A stretch of DNA of 64,000 bases from Myxococcota bacterium (GTDB taxonomy: Bacteria; Myxococcota; XYA12-FULL-58-9; JALHOP01), in the NCBI GenBank assembly GCA_022842935.1, contig JALHOP010000009.1:124001-188000 (forward strand). Reading direction: 5' to 3'. Below are positions 1 through 7,008 of this stretch, piece by piece (the first letter of the stretch is position 1; every line of letters begins with the position of its first letter). The position numbers were made by a program, and so were the translations under genes. Under the pieces are notes generated by a model, which searched no databases, was not told the DNA's origin, and saw nothing but the letters and a program-made list of their open reading frames with translations.

Positions 1-162
1 ATCGAGGATCTCGGCGGCCGTGGCACGTCGTGTCCTTACTAGCTCGACAAGGCCCATGGCGTCGTGTCGTACGTAGTCGTCGAGATTCACGCGGCGGTTC
101 TTACGACGCCGGTGGCCAAGCTGTACACAGAAGTGAACCGCAATCATCGTGTGGGGGCATAG
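1..162. other. left edge, no supportable gene
   Basis: The only plus-frame reading entering from the left edge stops at 40-42, so at most 13 C-terminal residues of an upstream protein could lie here. The same frame then runs open from 43 to a TAG at 160-162, directly before the ATG of the histidine kinase. That second stretch has no convincing start and resembles nothing I recognise. The stop at 160-162 fixes 163 as the first possible ATG of the kinase. Confidence 0.5.
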
Positions 163-2598
163 ATGAGCGCGCAGGGAGCATTTTCCGATTGGCCGGCGTG
201 TCTGCGTACCGTCGTCCAGGCGTGCCTGGCGTCGCGCTTTCCCATGGCCGTATGGCGTGGCGCAGAGCTTACCGCCGTCTATAACGACGCTTACGCGTAT
301 TTGCTGGGCGCGCGGCATCCCGCGGCGCTCGGACGACCGGCGTTCGAGGGTTGGGGCGGTTGCTGGCGGCACTTCGCGTCGCAGGCCAGCGAGGTTCTCG
401 CGCGGGGGACCTCCACCTGGAACGAGCGTACCTATATGGCGATGGAGCGCCAGGGCACTCTCGTCGACGTCTGGCTTACGTGGTCGCTTTCGCCAGTTCG
501 CGACGACGATGGAAACGTCCGAGCGGTCCTTTGTGCGATGACGGACGACACCGCCGCCGAGCTGGTTGACCGCGAACGAGAGCAGCTCGAGCGCGCGGAA
601 GTGGCGCTCTTCGCGGCACGTACCCGCCTAGAGAACATCTTGTCCGCAGCGGAGATCGGGACATGGTCGCTCGACTTGCGCACGGGCCGGCTCGACAGTG
701 ACCGAAACGTGGCGGAGTTTCATGCCCTTGGCGAGACTGACCTCCGCGATCGCGGACCGTCGGCATTCGTCGATCGCGTGCATCCAGAAGACGCGCCACT
801 TCTCGAAGCAGCGCTCACGCGGGCGCACGACACGGGTGCGTTCTTCGAGCCGACCTACCGTATCGTTCGTCCCGATGGATCGATCCGCTGGATAGCCAAT
901 CGCGGTCGCGTCATCACCGACGAAACTGGTGAGCCGAGCTCTATCGACGGTGTGGCCATCGACGTCACGGATCGGCACTTGGCCGAGGAGAGGCGGCGTC
1001 AGAGCGAAGAGCGCTTGGCTCTCGCGACCCGCGCGGCCGAGCTCGGCATCATCGAGTGGAACGCCGTTTGTGACGTATCTGTTTGGGAGAACGCGCGCGC
1101 CTACTCAATCTTCGGCCGGGACCCGTGCCTGGGGCCGCTCAACCTTCGGCAAGCGCTCGAGGCGGGCATCGTTCATCCCGATGATATTCCGAAGTTCGAG
1201 TTGGCCATGAAAGCCGCATCGCGTCCCGACGGGATCTTCAAGCTGACGACACGCATCAGGCGGCAGAACGATGGCGCCTGGCGCTGGCTCGAGCTCGCTG
1301 GCGTCCTCGCCAGCTCGGTCGATGGCATGCCCCTAAAGCTCGTCGCAGTCGTGGCGGACATCACCGAGCGCAAACGCGCAGAAGCCGAGCGCGCTATGCT
1401 CCTCGACTCCGAACGCGCGGCCCGTGGTGAAGCAGAGCGCGTCAGCCGTATGAAGGACGAGTTCCTCGCCACGTTGAGCCACGAGCTGCGCACGCCGCTC
1501 AATGCGATTCTCGGCTGGGCGCAGCTTTTGAAGTCCGAGACCCTAACCGGAGCGACCCGCAGCCAGGCCGTCGAGACCATTGACCGCAATGCGCGCCTGC
1601 AGACGCGTCTCATCGAAGACTTGCTCGAGACGAGCCGCATCATTTCCGGGAAGGTACGCCTCGATCTGCAGACCATCGATCTCGCCGATGTCGTCCAAGC
1701 GGCCGCAGAGAGCGCGCAGCCCGCGGCGACCGTCAAGGGTGTGCGCCTGACACCGGTGATCGACGCCGGCGGCTGCCATGTCTGCGGTGACCCGGCTCGC
1801 CTCCAGCAAGTGGTGACGAATCTGCTTTCCAACGCCATCAAGTTCACGCCCGTGGGCGGTCACGTTCTCGTTCGGCTCGTGCAGGGACCTTGCGAAGCCC
1901 GCGTCGTCGTACGCGATAACGGCAGTGGCATCGCGCCCGACTTCGCGCCGTTTCTCTTCGACCGCTTCGCGCAGGCCGAGCCCAGCCATACCCGCCGCTT
2001 CGGTGGTCTCGGGTTGGGACTATCCATCGTCAAACAGCTCGTCGAGATGCACGGCGGCGAGGTGGCCGCCGCGAGCGACGGTCCCGGTAAGGGTGCAACC
2101 TTCACAGTCACCTTGCCGCTGACGATGAGACGGACAGCCACTAGCGAAGGTGTCGCCGGCGAGGCGCCTGCGCACGCCGAGCGGAGTTTTCGGCTCGACG
2201 CGAGGAAGCTCACGGGGATCAAGATCCTAGTCGTGGATGACGAGGCGGATGCTCGCGATCTCATGAAACGGGTCCTCGAAACACGCGAGGCGATGGTCGT
2301 GACGGCCGCGTCCGCCGCCGTTGGCCTCGAGCTCGTGGAGCGGTTTCGGCCAGATGTCGTTCTCTCCGATATTGGTATGCCGGGAATCGACGGCTACGAC
2401 TTCATCCGCCAGGTGCGGGCCCTCGGACCGACACGCGGCGGCGCGGTGCCTGCTATAGCCGTCACGGCTTTCGCGCGCGCCGAGGACCGCGACCGTGCAC
2501 TACGTGCGGGGTATCAATCGCATTTGCCCAAGCCCATGCAGGTCTTCGACCTCATCGAAGCGATTGTGGCCTCGACGGGGCCTAGGGCCCAGGCGTAG
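163..2598 (+). CDS. PAS-domain hybrid sensor histidine kinase / response regulator
   Basis: Cytoplasmic hybrid histidine kinase of 811 residues with no membrane segment, so it probably senses an internal signal. Two or three PAS/PAC modules occupy about residues 25-135, 155-275 and 285-405; PAC-like ends such as DVTDRHLAEE and DITERKRAEA are visible. The dimerisation/phosphoacceptor segment follows (LSHELRTPLN, phosphorylated His440), then the HATPase domain with its N box (NLLSNAIKFTP, near 553) and G2 box (GGLGLGLSIV, near 614). A C-terminal receiver spans about 687-805, with acidic residues VDDE at 691-694 and phosphoacceptor Asp736. An in-frame TAG at 160-162 fixes the start. No partner regulator lies next to it, so it may signal through its own receiver. 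The stimulus cannot be inferred. Confidence 0.95.
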   Translation: MSAQGAFSDWPACLRTVVQACLASRFPMAVWRGAELTAVYNDAYAYLLGARHPAALGRPAFEGWGGCWRHFASQASEVLARGTSTWNERTYMAMERQGTLVDVWLTWSLSPVRDDDGNVRAVLCAMTDDTAAELVDREREQLERAEVALFAARTRLENILSAAEIGTWSLDLRTGRLDSDRNVAEFHALGETDLRDRGPSAFVDRVHPEDAPLLEAALTRAHDTGAFFEPTYRIVRPDGSIRWIANRGRVITDETGEPSSIDGVAIDVTDRHLAEERRRQSEERLALATRAAELGIIEWNAVCDVSVWENARAYSIFGRDPCLGPLNLRQALEAGIVHPDDIPKFELAMKAASRPDGIFKLTTRIRRQNDGAWRWLELAGVLASSVDGMPLKLVAVVADITERKRAEAERAMLLDSERAARGEAERVSRMKDEFLATLSHELRTPLNAILGWAQLLKSETLTGATRSQAVETIDRNARLQTRLIEDLLETSRIISGKVRLDLQTIDLADVVQAAAESAQPAATVKGVRLTPVIDAGGCHVCGDPARLQQVVTNLLSNAIKFTPVGGHVLVRLVQGPCEARVVVRDNGSGIAPDFAPFLFDRFAQAEPSHTRRFGGLGLGLSIVKQLVEMHGGEVAAASDGPGKGATFTVTLPLTMRRTATSEGVAGEAPAHAERSFRLDARKLTGIKILVVDDEADARDLMKRVLETREAMVVTAASAAVGLELVERFRPDVVLSDIGMPGIDGYDFIRQVRALGPTRGGAVPAIAVTAFARAEDRDRALRAGYQSHLPKPMQVFDLIEAIVASTGPRAQA

Positions 2599-2664
2599 CA
2601 CGAATGCGGCTTTGCTCCCCGCCGCTCTTGCTCGGCGTAGACCTCTCGTGCGAGGCAATCGCTC

Positions 2665-3318
2665 ATGCGGATGCGCCGCACGCCCCCGACCTCCGAGCGC
2701 GAGCTGATGGTCCGCGCCACCGCTCTCACCGGCCACAGCATCGGCGAGATCGCGACCGGTATGGGCTGGCCCTTGCCTCCTGACCCCCGCCGCGCCAAGG
2801 GTTTCGTGGGGCAGCTCATCGAGGCTGCTCTCGGCGCCGAGCCCGATGCCGCGGAGCTCCCCGACTTCGTGACTCTGGGGATCGAGCTCAAGACCATTCC
2901 CGTCAAGCCCGACGGCCGTCCTGGCGAGAGCACGTTCTGCTGCTCGATCGATATGGACGCTGTCGACCGCGAGCTGTGGGAGACATCGAGGCTGCGCATC
3001 CGTCTCGCACGCGTGCTCTGGATACCAGTGACCGCAGCACGCTTCGCACCGCTTCCCGAGCGACGGGTGGGTAAGCCCGTCATCTGGAGCCCGTCCGCTG
3101 AAGAAGACATTCTGTTAAGACACGATTGGGAGTGCATCGCTGGTGTCATCGGGGCCGGCGGTTCCGTCTCGGCACACGTCGGGGCGGTTTTGCAGGCGCG
3201 TCCCAAAGCGGCCTCGTCGAAGGTACGTGCGCTCGGACTCGCCGAAGATGGCCTGGTGCGTCGCTTGCCCCTCGGGTTTTATCTGCGTACTGCGTTCACC
3301 GCAGGTATCGTCGCTTGA
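2665..3318 (+). CDS. mutH: MutH-like methyl-directed mismatch repair endonuclease
   Basis: Resembles enterobacterial MutH over its whole length (217 residues; E. coli MutH is 229). Shared blocks include KGFVGQLIE, LGIELKTIPV, RLARVLWIPV, RRVGKP..WSP and LPLGFYLRTAFT. The PD-(D/E)xK-type active site is intact as Asp67, Glu74 and Lys76, with the same spacing as in E. coli. MutH nicks the unmethylated strand at hemimethylated GATC after activation by MutS and MutL. It is classically confined to gammaproteobacteria that have Dam, so it is unexpected here. No mutS, mutL or dam is in the window. A GAGG lies about 10 bases before the ATG. The stop overlaps the start of the next gene. A related Sau3AI-type restriction nuclease is possible, but the length and blocks favour MutH. 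Confidence 0.9.
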   Translation: MRMRRTPPTSERELMVRATALTGHSIGEIATGMGWPLPPDPRRAKGFVGQLIEAALGAEPDAAELPDFVTLGIELKTIPVKPDGRPGESTFCCSIDMDAVDRELWETSRLRIRLARVLWIPVTAARFAPLPERRVGKPVIWSPSAEEDILLRHDWECIAGVIGAGGSVSAHVGAVLQARPKAASSKVRALGLAEDGLVRRLPLGFYLRTAFTAGIVA

Positions 3319-4175
3319 GTGCAGCGAGCGAGCGCACCGTTTTGGTTCCAGGCCTCACCCTGGCTGCCCGGGAGTGGGGCGACCTAGGGTCTGACCACAA
3401 GTTACTGGCGCTTCATGGCTGGCTCGACAACTGCGCCACCTTCGACCGGTTGGCGCCCATGCTTGCCGGCGTTCACTTGATTGCGCTCGACCTGCCCGGT
3501 CACGGTCGCTCGGAACATCGGGGTGCCAACGCCACCTATCACTTCATCGACTGGGTTCCCGAGGTTGTCGCCGCAGCGGACTACCTGGGTTGGCGGCGTT
3601 TCAGCGTGATGGGGCACTCGATGGGCGCGGCTATCGCAAGCATTACCGCGGGCACCGTACCCGAGCGCCTGCGCGGCGTCGTCCTGCTCGATGGCCTCGC
3701 GCCCTTCACCACACCGGCGCAGGATGTGCCGGAAACGCTCGCGTCCTATATCCGCCAGCGTGCGCGCTTACTCGACAAAGAGCGGCCGCTGTACCCATCC
3801 CGCGAAGCGGCGACGCAGCGACTCTTGAAGGTGACCAACCTCACGCCGGCGGCCGCCGCAACACTGGTCGCTCGCAATACGGTCGAAACCGCCGAGGGAA
3901 TCGCCTGGACCTACGACGCGCGCTTGCGGCGTGTGTCGCCCATGCGCTTCACCGAGGAACACAACCGAGCGTTTCTGCGTGGGATCACGGCGCCAGTTTT
4001 GTTTGTGCGACCAGAGGATGGAATTGCCGTGGACCCTGGGACACTTGCCTCCTGGCTCGCAGACGTTCGTGACCTGACGCACGTTTCGGTGAGCGGTGGT
4101 CACCACGTCCACCTCGAGCATCCCGAGCGCGTCGCCCCGGCGGTACAGACTTTTCTCCAGCGCCTGCGTGAATAG
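3315..4175 (+). CDS. alpha/beta hydrolase
   Basis: Soluble alpha/beta-hydrolase-fold protein of about 286 residues. Visible are the oxyanion-loop block LHGWLDN (33-39), the strand block DLPGHGRS (59-66), the nucleophile elbow GHSMG with Ser102, and a C-terminal catalytic-His block GGHHVHLEHP. The LHGWLDN block resembles the serine-hydrolase-like (SERHL) branch, but the substrate is unknown. I chose the TTG at 3315 because it overlaps the mutH stop as TTGA, a translational-coupling arrangement. The frame is open further upstream, from 3126, but that extension is antisense-like Arg-rich sequence inside mutH. The coupling suggests co-transcription with mutH, without implying a repair role. Confidence 0.85.
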   Translation: MSAASERTVLVPGLTLAAREWGDLGSDHKLLALHGWLDNCATFDRLAPMLAGVHLIALDLPGHGRSEHRGANATYHFIDWVPEVVAAADYLGWRRFSVMGHSMGAAIASITAGTVPERLRGVVLLDGLAPFTTPAQDVPETLASYIRQRARLLDKERPLYPSREAATQRLLKVTNLTPAAAATLVARNTVETAEGIAWTYDARLRRVSPMRFTEEHNRAFLRGITAPVLFVRPEDGIAVDPGTLASWLADVRDLTHVSVSGGHHVHLEHPERVAPAVQTFLQRLRE

Positions 4176-4207
4176 ACCGGCAACAGGCCCCGTCCGACTG
4201 GCTCCCC

Positions 4208-5044
4208 ATGCGATGGCTCGCCTCCGCGGCGCTCGTGTCGTTGTTTGCTGGCACGGCCCTGGCCGAGCCGCGTGGGCCGCCGACTAGCACGGGCGATGCG
4301 GTCATGCGGGCGCTCGGCGGTATCGAGCTGTCCCTGTTGCGTGGCGGCGCTGATGTCGCGTCGGCGGTCCGCACCGACACTGGCAGCGACCTCACGGTGG
4401 CGAGCGGCCGCGCGCGGCAGTCAGGCTATCGCATCTCGACCTACAGCTCGCCTGGGTCGACCGGTTTTCGCCTGACCCCGAACTTCGGTTTCCTCGACCA
4501 GCGTATCGACATCAGCGACTTTCGCGAAGACCTGCCGCTCGCCGGGAGCGGCAGCGGCACCGACGTGGGTGTCACGTGCTCGACAGCCGCGACTGGGGAG
4601 CTCATCGACTGCAACGAGCCCAACACCTACGCACTGCGCATGCGCAGCGGCTTTCTTGGCGCCCGCGGAGGACTCGACATCGTCGGCGGCCGCATCGGCT
4701 ATGAGTGGTTCTTCTCCGCCGACGTCATCCTCAATGTCGTCGAATATCGCTACGTCAACGCGCGCATCGGCCGCTACCGCGCAAGCGGTGGCGACTTCAC
4801 GGCGCTCCAATCCGGCGGACTCGGCGTAGGCTTCGGCGTGCGCGTCCCGCAGATCCACGCCGCCACGCGTATCGCCTTCGAGTACATGGGGTATCGCGAC
4901 TTCGACTACGCGGAGCCGCTCGAGTTCAAGGGGCCGGTCGCCTTCAATGACGAGAAGCAGGTCTACGAAAGACCGCGTGTCTTCGTGAGCGGAGCATCTC
5001 TGACCACCTGGAGCTTCATATGGGCCTTCGCCATTACCTACTGA
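4208..5044 (+). CDS. predicted outer-membrane beta-barrel protein
   Basis: A 278-residue exported protein. It has a short Sec signal peptide ending at the AxA-type site TALA after about residue 19. The mature part is rich in Gly, Ser, Asp and aromatics in alternating amphipathic stretches and ends in WSFIWAFAITY. An alternating strand with a terminal aromatic is what BAM-dependent outer-membrane proteins usually show. There are two cysteines in the middle (VTCSTA...IDCNE) that could form a loop disulfide. I recognise no specific family. It overlaps the following lipoprotein gene by 25 bases, so the two are probably co-expressed and may work together at the outer membrane. Confidence 0.75.
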   Translation: MRWLASAALVSLFAGTALAEPRGPPTSTGDAVMRALGGIELSLLRGGADVASAVRTDTGSDLTVASGRARQSGYRISTYSSPGSTGFRLTPNFGFLDQRIDISDFREDLPLAGSGSGTDVGVTCSTAATGELIDCNEPNTYALRMRSGFLGARGGLDIVGGRIGYEWFFSADVILNVVEYRYVNARIGRYRASGGDFTALQSGGLGVGFGVRVPQIHAATRIAFEYMGYRDFDYAEPLEFKGPVAFNDEKQVYERPRVFVSGASLTTWSFIWAFAITY

Positions 5045-5493
5045 TCGCCTCAACTTTCGTCGCAGCGTGTGGAGACGCCTCGGCCCCGGTGGGCCCGGCC
5101 AACATTACAGTCCGCAATAGAAGCCAATTCGAGTTGCTAGACCTCCGCTTCCACTCCGAGCCCAGCTGGGCCGCGAGCGAAAATCTCTTGGCTGTACCAC
5201 TTGGCGTCGATGGAGAGCTTGGGCTCGTCTTCGATAACGGCCAATACGTGACGGCGATGCGTCGAAAGGTCGAAGTGGGTGACGTCATCGCCATCAGCAG
5301 CGCCGCACCCCTTCCGGCGATGGCCGACGGTGACGTCCTCGTCGTCTTCGACCTGTCGTTTCGTGTCGAAGCCGCGGCCCCCACGGAGCCACCGCCGATC
5401 GAGCCACCAGAGGAGCAGCCAGGCGAGCCAGCTGCGCCGGAACCTCCCCCCAGCCTGAACATTCGGCGACCACCACCGTTCCCGCGCGGATGA
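5020..5493 (+). CDS. putative lipoprotein with proline-rich C-terminus
   Basis: A 157-residue protein. Its N-terminal signal ends in the lipobox FVAAC (Cys17), followed by Gly-Asp, so it is a predicted lipoprotein. The centre (about 28-118) has a beta-strand-like pattern and resembles a small beta-sandwich. From about residue 120 it turns into Pro/Glu-rich repeats and ends in a Pro/Arg-rich tail. Such tails often span periplasm or contact peptidoglycan; that is inference. It starts 25 bases inside the preceding barrel gene, with a GGAG a few bases before the ATG. Function unknown. Confidence 0.75.
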   Translation: MGLRHYLLIASTFVAACGDASAPVGPANITVRNRSQFELLDLRFHSEPSWAASENLLAVPLGVDGELGLVFDNGQYVTAMRRKVEVGDVIAISSAAPLPAMADGDVLVVFDLSFRVEAAAPTEPPPIEPPEEQPGEPAAPEPPPSLNIRRPPPFPRG

Positions 5494-6040
5494 ACTGCCC
5501 GAGCGCCTGTCGTGTGCCGCTTGGCCGCACGATCAACTTAGGGCGCTGACACGAGCTCGCGCGAGCGCGCTTGCTTCACAGTGCTCGATTGGCGCGCACG
5601 TTGGTGACCGCGCGTCTTTCGCTCCGGGCACGCCGCAGCCCGCTCCGGGGCACACGCCCCTTTCTTCATGCGGGGGTGCTTGGCGATGAGTTGCCCAGGA
5701 TGAGCCTGGCCGCACGTCGGGAACCGGGTGTCGGTGGCGCCGTCGTGCCCCGGATCGGACTGCGTCGTGTCCTCACTACGCCGCGCTAATTCGCTCAAGC
5801 TTCGGTCGCTAGACGGCGCGGTAAAAGCGCGTCGGTCCGGCGTAGCCGGCGCGCAAGCGCTTCGATCACACGCAACATCGTCTGTCGATTCTCACAACGC
5901 ATCAAAACCGCCGAAAGCTACGCCGAATCCCAACTTGAATGCGCGCCCATGCCGCTCTTCTCCCACAACAAATCCGAGCGTCCTGCGATGATGGTCGATG
6001 CGCCTCTTCTGGCGCACCAATCCACAATTCGGAGCTCTCC
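5494..6040. other. intergenic region without a convincing gene
   Basis: About 550 bases between the proline-rich lipoprotein and the next gene. Short open frames on both strands (5538-5798 minus, 5571-5789 plus) are Arg/Ala-rich and mutually antisense, have no good ribosome site and look non-coding. The stretch contains a 33-base element (5666-5698) that recurs downstream of the tRNA at 53.9 kb. From about 5870 to 6000 it is less GC-rich and could hold the promoter of the gene at 6041. I see no tRNA or clear terminator here. Confidence 0.5.
5666..5698. repeat. dispersed 33-base element, copy A
   Basis: This stretch starts tcatgcgggggtgc and matches 53907-53939 at 29 of 33 positions without gaps. 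The similarity continues weakly for about 17 more bases to a shared ccgcac. Both copies are intergenic. The antisense readings are similar (GQLIAKHPRM here, EQPIARHPRM there), but three of the four differences change the amino acid, which argues against coding. A sequence upstream (cacacgcccc) could pair with the gcgggggtg at the start of the element. Confidence 0.5.
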
Positions 6041-6451
6041 ATGGCGATGACTGAGACCCAGTCGCTGCGTGCGGCCGTTTCTTCTTCGGGGGCCGTTCAG
6101 GGGCCTGCCACCACGATGAGCCGTTCGGCGGTCTCGCTCGACCTTTCGGCTGGCTTCACCACTAGCGAGGCCGTGAGCGCGCGCTTGTTGCTGGGCGACT
6201 ACCGCGATTGGGACCGCGACGGTCGCTACGACCGAAACCACCGCTGGCCCGGCCCGACACGCCCAGGCCCATACCGCCCGGGCGGCCCGTTCTACCCGCG
6301 CCCCCCATATCATCCGGCTCCGTGGCCAGACCCGTATTACCCCTCGCCGCTCCCGGGTCCGCTGCCAGGAGAGCGTCTGTGCAGCTACTGGGAAGAGGGA
6401 CGCCTCGGCTCGCGCCAGGACATTTTCGGCCGCTGGTGGTGCCGCTGGTAG
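6041..6451 (+). CDS. hypothetical proline/tyrosine-rich small protein
   Basis: A 136-residue protein with a low-complexity second half (about 62-115) rich in Pro, Tyr, Arg and Gly. It closes with a compact C-terminus of Trp, Arg and two Cys (LCSYWEEGRLG...RWWCRW). There is no signal peptide or membrane segment. I place the start at 6041 because GGAG lies seven bases upstream. The frame is open from 5939, but that extension has no ribosome site and atypical composition. The Asp/Arg/Tyr-rich stretch before the prolines (DYRDWDRDGRYDR) is basic-acidic and probably disordered. No function can be assigned. Confidence 0.55.
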   Translation: MAMTETQSLRAAVSSSGAVQGPATTMSRSAVSLDLSAGFTTSEAVSARLLLGDYRDWDRDGRYDRNHRWPGPTRPGPYRPGGPFYPRPPYHPAPWPDPYYPSPLPGPLPGERLCSYWEEGRLGSRQDIFGRWWCRW

Positions 6452-6541
6452 CAGCACGCCTTCGCGATGACCTCGCCGGTTCAGAGTAGGGCCGGCGGGG
6501 TGTCGACCGGCTTCGCTACGGCCGAATCAGCCGGCGAATGA

Positions 6542-6988
6542 CTACGAGTGCTCTTCCTCGACGTGTGGCATGTTCGGGATCTGCGCGAGCTCGTTCGCCC
6601 GATCGGTCGCCGCCTTCTTGCGCATCGCGGTGAGAAAATCGCGGATGTAGCGTTCGATCGCCTTCTTGTCCTTGCGCGTGATCTTTACGAACTCGAGGCC
6701 CATGCCCTGCGCAAAGGCCCCGGCCTCGTCATTGGCCTTGCCGGTCGACCAGCGGACGATACAGGTCGCCGTGATGGGAGACTTTTGGTCGGGCAACGTG
6801 AAGCTGACGTCGAACTCGGAGCCGCGCGGCATCGGGTTCGGGGTCGAGATGAAGACGCCGTTGTTGGAGATGTTGGTGATGCGACTCTTCAAGAGCACAT
6901 CACGGCCCGGGTAGTCCGGCGCGATGAACTGGCGCGACGGAACTCGGAAGTACCGCGACAACACCGCGATAGGGATCTCGCCTTTCAC
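6542..6988 (-). CDS. PilZ domain protein (TIGR02266-like)
   Basis: A 148-residue single-domain protein. It carries the two cyclic-di-GMP-binding signatures of PilZ: RVPSR (RxxxR) near residue 15 and NISNNG ((D/N)xSxxG) about 20 residues later. The beta-barrel core and a C-terminal helix rich in Lys/Arg follow. It resembles the PilZ-type domain described as a paralogous family in Myxococcus xanthus (TIGR02266), and so is a likely c-di-GMP effector. The frame stays open far into the upstream aminopeptidase gene, so I chose the GTG at 6988, which has AGGA about nine bases before it; GTG at 6994 is an alternative. It lies 20 bases downstream of the aminopeptidase stop and may be co-transcribed with it. 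Confidence 0.85.
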   Translation of the reverse strand: MKGEIPIAVLSRYFRVPSRQFIAPDYPGRDVLLKSRITNISNNGVFISTPNPMPRGSEFDVSFTLPDQKSPITATCIVRWSTGKANDEAGAFAQGMGLEFVKITRKDKKAIERYIRDFLTAMRKKAATDRANELAQIPNMPHVEEEHS

Positions 6989-7008
6989 TGCCACCGATCC
7001 TAACCGAA

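Noticed and set aside
5538-5798. small gene in the 5.5-5.8 kb gap
   Set aside because: Frames on both strands are Arg/Ala-rich, lack ribosome sites and overlap a dispersed repeat.
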